DNA of 37,610 nt from Natrinema pallidum DSM 3751 (GCF_000337615.1 NZ_AOII01000004.1:1-37610), one strand, 5' to 3'; positions 23,388-32,922 are shown, counted from the first letter of the stretch. The notes: generated by a model not told the origin, from the sequence alone. Numbers and translations are program-made.

Positions 23388-24317
23388 TCAGATATCGACA
23401 CGGATCGCGCTCGCGGAGTCAAGAAGGCACGTACAGAGCTCTCGGAAGGGAGTGACCTTCGCACCCTCGAGAAGCACGCCAAGCTCGAGGTACCGATTGA
23501 ACCCATAATCGGTGACGTTAGCGCTCCCGATATACGCAGCTCGGGAGTCAAACAACATCACCTTCGCGTGGAGGGTAAACTGCGGGTTCTCCCCATCTTG
23601 TGTTCGCTCCTCCATCGGGGTGCTGTCATCCCAAACTGTGTAGTCGACGAGTGAGACGCGTGAAGCGACCCCCTGCTCCGCAACGCGGTCCATGAACGAC
23701 TGAATGACATGGTAATTGTGCGACTCTGTATCCGACAGATAGCGCGTGACGATCGTCAGGTCGACCCCCCGTTCGAGTGCATCAAGGAGCACGTCGGCCA
23801 GACGACCGAAGCCTTCCCCCTCGAAAAACGGGGAGAGTAGGATAATCTCGCTGTCACAGCGTTTGATCTGGCTGGCCAGCGTCGAGAGCAGTCCATCCAT
23901 CCCGAACGAGGCGGCAGTCGTGCCACTGAATGCGGGATCGTCAGGGAATGTTATCAGTGGCGTTACTGTTGTCGTCGGGACTCGCTCCTGATGGGCCGCC
24001 AGTATGCGAATTGACTCCTGGGCACGCTCGAGAACTTGGCGGGTTCGCGTGGCGTCGACGGTAAAGCGGGTTTCCACCAGATCGGTTTCGTAGGACTCTC
24101 GCTGGACAACATCACACTGCAGAAACTGGCGGAAGAGGTCGGTTGCAGCCTCCCGACTCAGTCTCGTATCGCGCGCGACAGCAGCAGGAGAAAGACGCTC
24201 GCCTCGGCCCGCAGCGACGAGGAGGAGGCCTTCCAGTTCATCCAGAAGTGTCTCATCGTGCTCCGCAATATCGGCGATCGCAAGCGTCCGATCAATGGCT
24301 AGATGTTGGCTGGACAT
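23388..24317 (-). CDS. drmC: DISARM phospholipase D-family protein DrmC
   Basis: This 309-residue protein has an N-terminal winged-helix-like region (residues ~20-80). A PLD domain follows, with a strand-turn near LLSPFFEGEGFGRLADVL and a single complete HKD motif, LHAKVMLFD followed by GSANVT. PLD-family nucleases with one HKD act as dimers. In the DISARM system of Bacillus, DrmC was reported as dispensable or weakly needed for protection. The start ATG 24317 is 24 bases beyond the drmB stop, so the gene is in the drmA-drmB-drmC transcription unit. Family and role are well supported. Confidence 0.88.
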   Translation of the reverse strand: MSSQHLAIDRTLAIADIAEHDETLLDELEGLLLVAAGRGERLSPAAVARDTRLSREAATDLFRQFLQCDVVQRESYETDLVETRFTVDATRTRQVLERAQESIRILAAHQERVPTTTVTPLITFPDDPAFSGTTAASFGMDGLLSTLASQIKRCDSEIILLSPFFEGEGFGRLADVLLDALERGVDLTIVTRYLSDTESHNYHVIQSFMDRVAEQGVASRVSLVDYTVWDDSTPMEERTQDGENPQFTLHAKVMLFDSRAAYIGSANVTDYGFNRYLELGVLLEGAKVTPFRELCTCLLDSASAIRVDI

Positions 24318-24341
24318 AGGTTGAAACGAGAGGCAGGAAAA

Positions 24342-26303
24342 CTACAGTCGCCAGAAACCCTCGATAGATCGGTCCGTGTTGGGTCGGCTCCCGAACAGAT
24401 AGTCCCGACAGAGGACCTGGTTGAAGTACGAACAGCTGATCTCGCTCACGTGGAGACAGGACAGACAGGCTCCGTCACGCTGTGAACAGACCGGGTCCAT
24501 CATGCACTCATTCCCGTGGGCTTTCGCCTGGCCCAGGAGATCGTCCAGTTGCTGTTCGACCATGGTGGTCATCCCGCCGATGTTGAACTCCTCCCGGTTA
24601 TTGGTATAGATCACCAGTGACAGCGCGCGCGGGAAGAGGAACTCGCTCAGATTCGTCCGGTCGAACCCGCTGATGGTGCTCGCTTGCTTCAGTAGGATGT
24701 GTGAGAGCGTGTGCAGCATCTCGAAGACGTACTTTGTCACCTGGCCCTCAACGGTGTCATCAGTAGTGGTCTCGAACCGACCGTACTGGTCGACGGGGTC
24801 GAGATGATTCAGCAGGAACGCCCACTGCTCGGCCTCCGAGAGCTCTTCGATAGCTGCTCGTGCTCGATCGATGTCGGCCTGCTCCGGGTTCTCTGGGAGT
24901 GTGGGAAGCGTGATGCTCCCTCGAACTGCGTCTTCGTCACTGGTACCAGGGATGTTGACGGCCAGCCAGAGTAACACCGCGGCTGGGTCGAGGTCGAACT
25001 GTGTCGCCTCGGTTTCTGAGGTGTCGACGAAGATCGGGGTCCCGTCGCCGCTGCTTGCGTTCTGGGAGAAGGCGTTCAGCCGAGCTTCATCCTCCTCACG
25101 GCTACCACGCGTGTACCCGTAGACGAACGTCTGAACAGGGAAATCCTCAATAACGCGAACGTCCCTGAACCCGAGACGCTCGATGTTGTTGGTGTAGGTC
25201 GAGATCTTGTCGGCCTTCTGTGGGAACCCCTCATTGCGGGCGTCGGCCTCCAGCTCGTCGATTGTGTGGGCGGTGAGTTCCTCGAGACTGAGCACGTACT
25301 GGAGGAGTTCGTCACCGGCGTTAGTCATCTCCTCGGCATTCTCGCCTGCGTCCAGGTCGATCAAATCTGTGATGACTTCACCGACGGTCTGGCTGTCGAT
25401 TTCGCCATGCTCACGGAGCCACTCTTCAGCCTCGGCCAGCGATTCGACCTCGGATTCGTTCTGGTAGACCTCGATCTTCCGGTCGTCATCTATTTCGGCA
25501 CCCTCGATCCCCTCATTCATGTCGACGGCCTGCAGCGGAGAATCAGAGAGTCCGAGGTGCTTGGCGAGTGCCTTACGTGAGCCGTCCTCGCTTCCGCGGA
25601 GGTGCCCAATCCCCGAGGTGTGCAGGTTCACAGTCGTCAGGTAGTGTGGGTAGTACGTCGAGCCCGCACGATGGACGGTGGTGTACATCTTGTCCTCGTC
25701 CGGGTCGTCTTCGTACGCCGGTGGGACATAGTCGCAGCCGCAGTTCTGGTAGTAGCTTACCCGAGTGTCCCACCCACAGATGTTACAGCGCCATTTGAAG
25801 TTCTGCGCGCGCTGACTGTCCTGAGTGTCAAGGACGATGTGCTGATCGCCGTGCTCGGGGCACTTTTGGGGGTACAGCCGCCTGATTTCCCCGCAGCTGT
25901 GGACGCTGGCGAACTGGTACTGCTTCAGATCACCGTTGCAGCCCGATCGCTGGCACTTCAGCGCTTGGTTTTTTCCGTTGAGATCATCCGCAGAGTAATA
26001 CCCATGGGCCTTCTGACAGCTCGTGCAGTAGAACGTCGTCGGGAAGGGGCGGGCACGCACCTCTTCGGGGGCGGCAAAGTCATAGTGCGACGGGTTGTTC
26101 GAGGTGAATCCCTGTTCATCGCCGTCCCAGTTCTTCGCCCTGGCGAACACGCGGTCGACGATGTAGTCCCGGTCCACTTGGCCGCTTGCGTCAGTAGTTT
26201 CGAGGCGGTTCACCTGCCAGATGCCGCGCTTGTCGCTGTAGTCGAACGTGTTCCCGGGAAGGAACTGATACAGGATCTGATGGCGGCTACGTTCCATACT
26301 CAT
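24342..26303 (-). CDS. drmB: DISARM protein DrmB (DUF1998)
   Basis: This 653-residue protein begins MSMERSRHQILYQF, 6 bases after the drmA stop. Residues ~92-205 hold several Cys pairs (FYCTSCQKAHG, ALKCQRSGCNGD, FKWRCNICGWD), consistent with zinc binding. The C-terminal DUF1998 region ends in a Cys cluster (CMMDPVCSQRDGACLSCLHV, then SCSYFNQVLCRDYLFG). DUF1998 proteins pair with MrfA/DrmA-like helicases. In DISARM, DrmA and DrmB form a DNA-binding complex. Direct adjacency and order drmA-drmB-drmC match known DISARM loci. Confidence 0.92.
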   Translation of the reverse strand: MSMERSRHQILYQFLPGNTFDYSDKRGIWQVNRLETTDASGQVDRDYIVDRVFARAKNWDGDEQGFTSNNPSHYDFAAPEEVRARPFPTTFYCTSCQKAHGYYSADDLNGKNQALKCQRSGCNGDLKQYQFASVHSCGEIRRLYPQKCPEHGDQHIVLDTQDSQRAQNFKWRCNICGWDTRVSYYQNCGCDYVPPAYEDDPDEDKMYTTVHRAGSTYYPHYLTTVNLHTSGIGHLRGSEDGSRKALAKHLGLSDSPLQAVDMNEGIEGAEIDDDRKIEVYQNESEVESLAEAEEWLREHGEIDSQTVGEVITDLIDLDAGENAEEMTNAGDELLQYVLSLEELTAHTIDELEADARNEGFPQKADKISTYTNNIERLGFRDVRVIEDFPVQTFVYGYTRGSREEDEARLNAFSQNASSGDGTPIFVDTSETEATQFDLDPAAVLLWLAVNIPGTSDEDAVRGSITLPTLPENPEQADIDRARAAIEELSEAEQWAFLLNHLDPVDQYGRFETTTDDTVEGQVTKYVFEMLHTLSHILLKQASTISGFDRTNLSEFLFPRALSLVIYTNNREEFNIGGMTTMVEQQLDDLLGQAKAHGNECMMDPVCSQRDGACLSCLHVSEISCSYFNQVLCRDYLFGSRPNTDRSIEGFWRL

Positions 26304-26309
26304 CGTTGA

Positions 26310-29300
26310 TCACCGGTTGTCCATGGTCTCGAAGATTTCTCGGTAGCGGTACTCAGACCGGATTGGGAGTTGCTCGTCGACGTCCCGAAGGCTGCGCATC
26401 GGCGAGCGCTTGATGCGGCCGCTCGTCCACTGGTCATCGTCGAGGCGGAGCTGCGAGAGAGCCTCTTTGGTAAGATCCTCGATATCGCCCCGGAACTCCT
26501 CGTGGTCGTCAGGGTCACCGAACATCCCCAGCATCTGCTGGCGGAGTTCGCCCTCGTCGACGGAGTCAGCGAACCCCTCGGCGTTATCACCGAAGTAGAG
26601 GTTCCCGCTGCCGTCACGGTACATATAGTGGTTGAGCAGCAGCCCCATGAACAGACCCGGATGGGTCTGTTTGACGCTGTTTTTCGCCCAGCGGTTGATC
26701 GGGACGGGCTCGACCAGCCGATCGAGGAAGGCGTGGTACTTCTCGAAGAAGTGGTAGTGACTCAGGTCACGCTCCCGGATGGGGTGTGCAACGTTAAACA
26801 CGAGGCCAGGGCGCGACCGACCTGCACGGGAACTTGCCTGGATGTATTCAGCAGTCCCGCGAGGCATCCCGAAGAACGTCATCATATTGAACCGGTCAAC
26901 GTCAACCCCATGGGCGATCATGTTCGTCGCCGTAATCGTATTGAGTCGACTCGCCAGCAGCCAGGCGAGTGCCTCGCGCGTATTTTCACTCGCACGGGCG
27001 CGCTCGACGTCGAACTGATCGCTGTCAATGACCTCGTTCTCCTCGTCGAGGCTAGCCTCGAGCGTGCTCCGAAGCGAGAGGACGGAGTCTGTCACGTCCT
27101 CCTCGACCACCCCTCGATCAATCAGGTGGTTGAGGATCTGTTCGTCGGCTTCCTCGTCCCAGGGGTTCTCCACGACGTCCAAGACCTCCATGATGGTCTC
27201 GAACCCGGTCCCACCGGTCATCCGCTCGGAGGCCAGCGGCGGTCGGCCGTCTTCTTGGAGATAGGTGTCGAGCTGGGAGACGATGGACTGATCCAGTCGG
27301 TCTCCGTCTTTCTTCGAAAGCAGATAGGTGATGCTGGTGCTGTAGTAGCTGAGCAGGGCCAGCACCTCGTCGATCGAGTCGGCCTCGAGCGGCGCTGTTG
27401 TGTCCGTCCCCTCGAGTGCAGCACCTGTCAGCACCTGAGTCGGGTCGTTCAGTGACCTGCGGAACAGGTTCTGTATCTCCCGGTGGTAGTAGAACAGGAG
27501 ATCGATGATGGAGTTGATGTGGGTTTTCCCGTGGGGTACCAGTCCGATGTAGTAGCGTTGGGTCTCTGCGCGCTCCTGTGCGTAGAAGTTCTCGCGCAGG
27601 TACGGGCCCGGAGAGGGGAAGCGCTCGGCTGGCCGCATGAACAGGTTATGCACCTGATCTTCGAATCCGGTGATGGTCGCTGTCGGCGCAATCACCTTCG
27701 TCTTCCCGGCCTCGACGAGCTCCTGTAGCTCAGCAACCCCGGTCTCGTAATGGCCGTCGAAGCTCCCCATGCTCTCTTCCAGCAAGTGGAGTTCGTCGGG
27801 GACCATTAGCGACGGCGCAGGGTCGTAGGGTTCGACCGGACGCGCCATGTCGGAGAAATCGTCCTGGTCGATCGGACAGCCGTACTTCTCGGTGCACTCA
27901 CCGAGGCTTGCGAACCCATGAATGGGGCACTCGAGCGTCATTTCGCCCGTAATGAGGTGAGCGAACTTCCGCTGATACCCGATGGCCGTGATCTTGTCGA
28001 TCGTACCTGCGAGAATGGTCGGCGCGTACCGGTAGAGCTCGTTGTCGACGACGTGGACCGGGAGTTCCTCCTCGGCGTACGTCTCACTGGTGTCTAGTGA
28101 GCGCGACTGCCACGGGCAGTCGAAGCTGCTCCCCGTACAACAGTGAGTCAGCCGATGGTCGTCCTCGGTGACCTGGACCTCAACATCCGCGCCGCAGGCC
28201 GGACAGCTGGGAACGACTTTCGCCTCACGCCGGAGACTCTCTCCAGATGGGCCCTGATACCGCTGATGGTTGTTGTTGTCGTACCCGGTGAGAGCGTTCG
28301 GCGTGTTCGCCTTGCCGACGAGATAGCCCATCGAGAACGGGCGGGAGGGGTAAGAGCCGATATCTGACTGTTCGCGGCGAACAAGGTCGGCGTACATCAC
28401 CGTCTCCGTCATCCGCTGGAACTGCTGGAGCGAGAGAAGCCGGAGCGGGAACTTCGTCCATGTGGTCACGCCGAAGTTCTTCCCACGGAGCCGGTCGAAA
28501 AACATACTCCAGACGGCGACCCCGAGGAACGCTTCGGTTTTCCCACCGCCCGTCGGGAACCAGAGCACGTCAACGACATCGAGGGGCGAATCGGCGTCCT
28601 CCGCGCGGTCCTCGGTCGACCCATCGCGCCAGTCGACCTCCGCCCACTCCTCGTACTCACGGCTAGCAACGTCGGGCACCTCCATGACGATGAACACCAA
28701 CTGGAAGAGGCGCCAGCCGGGGAACTCGTGCATCCGGTCCATCGCCTCATTCATCAGTTCGAACGCGCGGCCGACTGTTTCAGGGTGCTGACGGAGGCAC
28801 TCGATCCCTCGTTCGAAGCGCTCGATCTCGCGCTCGAACGCGTCACGGTCATCGTTGAAGTCGGCGAGATCGCCCGTCTCGGGGTCGTCGTCCCAGTCTT
28901 CACGCTCACGATACTGTTCGAGAGCGGCGTCGTACTCATCGCGGAGGTACTGCCGCATCTCGGCGGCGATTTCGTTGAGGGTATCCAGGCCGCCGTTTTC
29001 TAGGTCAGCGAGCACCTCGAACGCCGTGTTGGCGTCGCGATCTGCGGATTCGTAGACGAGCTGGCGGTACTCCGGGATGAACTGCGTCTCCAGGCGATTC
29101 GCCGTCGGTGCTGCATCAGGTGCGCGGCGGCCAGGCGGGATGCCGTCCTCGTCCACCTTCTGGTCGTCGCGTTCAGGGGCAGTAACTGTGCAGTTACGCC
29201 CGTGGCCCCAGAGGTCGCGGTTGTACCGGAAGTCCTCGGGGAGTGGGTCGAAGGTGAAGGGGACGAACTCGAGATCGCCTCTCGTCTCCAGTTTGAGCCC

Positions 29301-30125
29301 TACCTCGAACAGGGTCGGGTCCCGGATGGTGTAGATAGCGTCGTCGCGCGACTGGACTGCCTCGTTCGCAATTTCGAAGTCGACGATGGTACTGTCATCA
29401 CCGTTCTCCTCGTCAGCCATTACCTCGACGGTCAGGCTAGCGTGCCAGTCGGGGAGAGCAGGAGACCCCTCAGCAGCGCGTTCAGCGAGGTAGCCACGGA
29501 AGCTTACCTCGTCTTCTAGCGCGGCCGGCGGGACGGTGTCGTCATCGTCTGTCTCAGCGTAGAGGTCGTAGTTCTCCCGAGCATACTCACGGGCGTCAGC
29601 AAATGCCGTCTGGAACGCTTCCCGAGCACGCTCTTGGATGACATCCGGAGTAGTCCGCCTTGGCGTTTGGAGCACGGCTGACGGGATCTTGATCGGGGGC
29701 ACATCGAGCTCGATCCGTTCGAAAACCGGGAGCAAGCTGTCGCCCTCGTCGTCTTCGTCGCGGTCCCCCAGTGCGACGAAGGAGTCCCGGTTCACCATCT
29801 CGTCGTACGTGGGGTTAACGCGAACCCACACGCTCGCGTTGACCGAAAGGGTCAGCTCGTCGCCTTCGGTGCCGCCTCGTACGCGAACGGTGGCGCCGAG
29901 GCCGGTCGGCTGCATCTTCGACTGCAGGTCGTCGTCCGGATCGTCTAGCTGATCCTCGCTTTCAGGCGCCAGCGCGCCCGCGAAGAATCGATCGCTGGGG
30001 AAGTCCCGCTGGACACGCTCGTCGATGTCGCCACGAGCCTGTTTCAGCACCGTCTCGCGGAGGTGCCGGGCGATGCGTTCGTCATCAGCCGGGGGTTCAG
30101 TCCCGGCACTGCTTCCTATAGACAT
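26310..30125 (-). CDS. drmA: DISARM helicase DrmA
   Basis: I start at ATG 30125 (MSIGSSAGTEPPADDE), 5 bases after the upstream stop; a longer frame reads back into that gene but is a shadow. The 1271-residue protein has ~500 N-terminal residues unique to the family. It then has Walker A PTGGGKTEAF (residues 524-533), the DELH box (LMVPDELHLLEE), a zinc-like insert (CPACGADVEV, THCCTGSSFDC), TATITG (motif III), and a second domain with GVDVDRFNMM and QASSRAGRS (motif VI). This is the DrmA/MrfA-type SF2 helicase fold. DrmA binds unmethylated DNA ends and, with DrmB, carries out the core DISARM action. Confidence 0.93.
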   Translation of the reverse strand: MSIGSSAGTEPPADDERIARHLRETVLKQARGDIDERVQRDFPSDRFFAGALAPESEDQLDDPDDDLQSKMQPTGLGATVRVRGGTEGDELTLSVNASVWVRVNPTYDEMVNRDSFVALGDRDEDDEGDSLLPVFERIELDVPPIKIPSAVLQTPRRTTPDVIQERAREAFQTAFADAREYARENYDLYAETDDDDTVPPAALEDEVSFRGYLAERAAEGSPALPDWHASLTVEVMADEENGDDSTIVDFEIANEAVQSRDDAIYTIRDPTLFEVGLKLETRGDLEFVPFTFDPLPEDFRYNRDLWGHGRNCTVTAPERDDQKVDEDGIPPGRRAPDAAPTANRLETQFIPEYRQLVYESADRDANTAFEVLADLENGGLDTLNEIAAEMRQYLRDEYDAALEQYREREDWDDDPETGDLADFNDDRDAFEREIERFERGIECLRQHPETVGRAFELMNEAMDRMHEFPGWRLFQLVFIVMEVPDVASREYEEWAEVDWRDGSTEDRAEDADSPLDVVDVLWFPTGGGKTEAFLGVAVWSMFFDRLRGKNFGVTTWTKFPLRLLSLQQFQRMTETVMYADLVRREQSDIGSYPSRPFSMGYLVGKANTPNALTGYDNNNHQRYQGPSGESLRREAKVVPSCPACGADVEVQVTEDDHRLTHCCTGSSFDCPWQSRSLDTSETYAEEELPVHVVDNELYRYAPTILAGTIDKITAIGYQRKFAHLITGEMTLECPIHGFASLGECTEKYGCPIDQDDFSDMARPVEPYDPAPSLMVPDELHLLEESMGSFDGHYETGVAELQELVEAGKTKVIAPTATITGFEDQVHNLFMRPAERFPSPGPYLRENFYAQERAETQRYYIGLVPHGKTHINSIIDLLFYYHREIQNLFRRSLNDPTQVLTGAALEGTDTTAPLEADSIDEVLALLSYYSTSITYLLSKKDGDRLDQSIVSQLDTYLQEDGRPPLASERMTGGTGFETIMEVLDVVENPWDEEADEQILNHLIDRGVVEEDVTDSVLSLRSTLEASLDEENEVIDSDQFDVERARASENTREALAWLLASRLNTITATNMIAHGVDVDRFNMMTFFGMPRGTAEYIQASSRAGRSRPGLVFNVAHPIRERDLSHYHFFEKYHAFLDRLVEPVPINRWAKNSVKQTHPGLFMGLLLNHYMYRDGSGNLYFGDNAEGFADSVDEGELRQQMLGMFGDPDDHEEFRGDIEDLTKEALSQLRLDDDQWTSGRIKRSPMRSLRDVDEQLPIRSEYRYREIFETMDNR

Positions 30126-30130
30126 ACTGA

Positions 30131-31786
30131 TCACTCTGTAATCCGGTCGAGCTGGTCGTCTGAGATGATGGTAGGCATGATTGTGGGAGCGAGGGCGTTG
30201 ATGCTCCGGGATACAACCTCGGCTGTTATAAGGTCCGTGTCCTTGAGACTCGTGCCGTACTCGCCGACGTAGTCGCGGTACATGGTGATGGTGTAGAACA
30301 CCATCGCGAGTTCGTAGTGCTGCTCGACGAACTCTTTCCACGTGTCCTTGACGTTGCGCTCGACGATGAACGACCGGAGTGCGGCAGCGTCCATGTTGAT
30401 CGTGAGTGAGAGGCCACTGATGGTGCCATCCTGACTTGGGTCGAGGTGTATCAGCGTGTGTTCGTCGAAGTTCCTCGCATCGTCTGCGTTGAACTCCTCT
30501 GGGTTAATTGGCTCACCATCGTCGTTGGTTCGCCAGTTCTTTTCGTGAACGTACGCGATGTCGGGCATCTCGAAGCCCCAGTCGTCGGTGACACCGTCGT
30601 TGCCTGCCGTCCCTTCGCGGTCGCTCGCGCTGGCGCCGTCGTCACCGGACGTGTCGGTGGTGTCTCCCTCGCCGTCGCCGTCGCCGTCGCTCTCGCTCTC
30701 GGAAGGGGAGTGCGAATTGTCTGTCGCCTCGACGTACTCGAGTTGGCAGCGTGCGGTGAGTGAGGCAGTATCGACGTTCACGCCGCCGTCGGTGGCGACG
30801 TCGGCCTCCACACGTTCCGGATAGGCGTCCGCCGGGTCGTCGACCGATGAGCAGTCGCGCGGGTCCGGCCGGGTCAGCTCGACCGACAGGGCTGTCTCCT
30901 TTCCAGGATCGGCGTCTTCGGGCGGGTCCACGGTCAGCGTGAGCAGACCGTCCTGAAGCTCGATCGCGCGGAGCTGCTCGGGACACGAAACCTCGAGCGT
31001 GCCCGAGAGGACGTCCCGGGCGAGGTAGTCGTTCTGAGCGTCCGTGGCGAACCGGACTGTCGCCGATCCGTTGACGGGGGTCTCAACGGGCATGGGCTCG
31101 TCGGCCTCCCAGAGGACGTGCTCCTCGCTCCCGGGGTTATACTCCTCGATGGGGACGAGGAAGGTCGGGAGCTTCGGCGCGTGCGGCGCGTCGCCTCCGT
31201 TTTCGTCACCACCCGAGGTGTCAGTGTGGTCGGAAAGGTTGTCGTCGGCGGACTCAGGCGCGGACTCGTTCCCACCGTCACTCGGACGGATGCGGGGTGC
31301 GCGGATCCGTTCGCCGGTGGCCATGAAGTTCCCGACCTCCGGGTTCCGCTCGATGAACTCGGCGAACGTATCGGTGTCGGTCGCCGGTTCGGCGTTTCCA
31401 CGCTGGGCCCGTCGGCGTTCCTCTTCATCGGTGAGCAGGTCACTTCCTTCGAGGGCGTCTTCGAGGGCGTTGAGGAACTTGTTGGCCTGCGGAGAGTCCT
31501 TCAGCGTATCCCGCGACGGGCTGAACATGTTCACCATTCCGAGGTTCGCGAGATCGTCGAACTCGGCGATAACGACGGTGTCTGAGGCGACCTTCGAGTA
31601 CCCCAGCGACTTCAGGAAGTACTCACCCTTGCTCCCGTGGGTCTGGCCGTTGATGGTGAGCATCACGGCGTGGTCCTTCTGGACCCCTGTACGTCCAGTA
31701 GCGTCTTTGTGCGTCGAAGTACCGGACACGAACTTACTCTTCTCGTCGGCGGCGTCACCGAGGTCGTCGTCTTTGAACAGCAGCAC
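30131..31786 (-). CDS. C-terminal part of split GHKL ATPase gene
   Basis: The GTG at 31786 gives 551 residues, but coding character continues upstream in this frame to about 31909 (for example GFLQELEDGNEHLLEGREHL). The part therefore joins the preceding frame at a homopolymer. Residues ~40-90 (AVMLTINGQTHGSKGEYFLK, then VVIAEFDDLANLGMVNMFSP) resemble the transducer region that follows a GHKL ATPase domain. After an acidic linker comes an Ig-like beta domain (SGTLEVSCPEQLRAIEL). A second acidic linker and a helical C-terminus end 5 bases before drmA. If expressed alone it would lack the ATP site. Its role in DISARM is inferred from operon position only. Confidence 0.7.
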   Translation of the reverse strand: MLLFKDDDLGDAADEKSKFVSGTSTHKDATGRTGVQKDHAVMLTINGQTHGSKGEYFLKSLGYSKVASDTVVIAEFDDLANLGMVNMFSPSRDTLKDSPQANKFLNALEDALEGSDLLTDEEERRRAQRGNAEPATDTDTFAEFIERNPEVGNFMATGERIRAPRIRPSDGGNESAPESADDNLSDHTDTSGGDENGGDAPHAPKLPTFLVPIEEYNPGSEEHVLWEADEPMPVETPVNGSATVRFATDAQNDYLARDVLSGTLEVSCPEQLRAIELQDGLLTLTVDPPEDADPGKETALSVELTRPDPRDCSSVDDPADAYPERVEADVATDGGVNVDTASLTARCQLEYVEATDNSHSPSESESDGDGDGEGDTTDTSGDDGASASDREGTAGNDGVTDDWGFEMPDIAYVHEKNWRTNDDGEPINPEEFNADDARNFDEHTLIHLDPSQDGTISGLSLTINMDAAALRSFIVERNVKDTWKEFVEQHYELAMVFYTITMYRDYVGEYGTSLKDTDLITAEVVSRSINALAPTIMPTIISDDQLDRITE

Positions 31787-31859
31787 GGTGATGTCTCGCT
31801 CGCCCAGCGTTTCCGAGTCGGTATCGACGGTGAGATGCTCTCTTCCTTCGAGGAGGTGC

Positions 31860-32879
31860 TCATTCCCGTCCTCCAGTTCTTGCAGGAACCCTCGCGTGGA
31901 ACTTTGGGGGAACTTCGAGTGAGTTATACCGGAGGTCGGTCAGCTGGATGGGGTACGGTGAGTCGACGACTGACCGCTCGAACTTGTGCCGGAACCCTTC
32001 ATCGCCGCTTATCATCGTTCGCGATGCGTTCGTCTGGTAGTCGTACACCTTGACGAAGGCGCCGTGGCTCTGCGGATCGGGCGTTGTCGTGTTCTTCTCG
32101 AAGTCGTACTTCTCAGGGTAGTTCTCGCGGAATTTATCCGTGAGCGCCCCACCGAACGTCCCGTCGAAGATGGGGAACCCGCCGTTCACCGTAAGATACT
32201 CCACCTGACTCTTGCGAGGCTTGTCGTGTATTAACGTCCACGACCACTCGCCCGGCTCATGAACGGACGCACTTGCGATGAACTTGAACGCCCGCTCGTT
32301 ATACTCCTCTTCGATGTTTCCGGCGAACTGCATTACGGCGGTGCTCCCCATACCGTACTGCCCCTGCAGGAAGGCGTACTTCTGCTTCTTCAGTCCGGGT
32401 GCGTGCAGCCCGACGAAGTCGTCGAACTCCGAGCGGGCTTTCCCCTTGCCGTTGTCGCGGACCGTGAGGTTGAGCAAATTCCCCTCCTGCGGTGCGTAGC
32501 CGTCGGCGATTATCTCGAGTTCGGCGACGTCGAGGTCAACCCAGTCCGACTGTGCGGCTTCCTTCATCGAGGAAGCGCTCGGGTCGTCGCCGACCGCGCG
32601 GGCCTCCTCGTAGAAGCGAAGGGTGAGTGAGTCCTCCGCGTTCAGCGGCAGTTCCGAGAACGCCGCCATCGGAGAACTCGCCTGCGTGTAGACGTCGGAG
32701 TAGTTGTTCTCGTCGTTACCGAGGGGTACCCAGTTGATTTCGTACGCTTCCCCCAACTCAGAGAGGGCTTCCTCCAGTTCGTCGATGACCGCTCGGACCT
32801 CGTCAGGGCTATCTGCGGTGAGTAGCCGTTCGGCGTACGCCTTGGAGGTAGATCCTGAGAGCCGCACGGGCTCGGTCAT
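31860..32879 (-). CDS. N-terminal GHKL ATPase part, split by frameshift
   Basis: From ATG 32879 (MTEPVRLSGSTSKAYAERL) this frame gives 339 residues ending in an unrelated tail (VPPKFHARVPARTGGRE). A GHKL (gyrase/Hsp90/histidine kinase/MutL) ATPase is indicated by LTVRDNGKGK (the DxGxGK box, residues ~140-149) and FLQGQYGMGSTAVMQFAG (the GxGxGS-like lid), with an upstream Glu-rich helix. Loss of one C from the five-C run at 31910-31906 fuses it to the next frame, giving 915 residues. GHKL ATPases act as ATP-driven DNA clamps (MORC, MutL, GyrB). It heads the minus-strand unit leading into drmA. The ATPase call is good; a DISARM role is inference. Confidence 0.75.
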   Translation of the reverse strand: MTEPVRLSGSTSKAYAERLLTADSPDEVRAVIDELEEALSELGEAYEINWVPLGNDENNYSDVYTQASSPMAAFSELPLNAEDSLTLRFYEEARAVGDDPSASSMKEAAQSDWVDLDVAELEIIADGYAPQEGNLLNLTVRDNGKGKARSEFDDFVGLHAPGLKKQKYAFLQGQYGMGSTAVMQFAGNIEEEYNERAFKFIASASVHEPGEWSWTLIHDKPRKSQVEYLTVNGGFPIFDGTFGGALTDKFRENYPEKYDFEKNTTTPDPQSHGAFVKVYDYQTNASRTMISGDEGFRHKFERSVVDSPYPIQLTDLRYNSLEVPPKFHARVPARTGGRE

Positions 32880-32910
32880 GCGTTTCCACGCTCCACGGGA
32901 CAGAGGGCGG

Positions 32911-32922
32911 AACTATTGTTCG
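32911..32922 (-). promoter_or_regulatory. Possible TATA box and short palindrome upstream of the GHKL gene
   Basis: GAACAATAGTTC on the minus strand is a partly self-complementary AT-rich word 32-43 bases before ATG 32879. It is a reasonable distance for a promoter of the GHKL-drmA-drmB-drmC unit. Confidence 0.35.

Noticed and set aside
30126-30341. 72-residue upstream extension of DrmA
   Set aside because: It lies inside the preceding gene in another frame, is His/Arg-rich and non-acidic; ATG 30125 with a 5-base gap is the sensible start.
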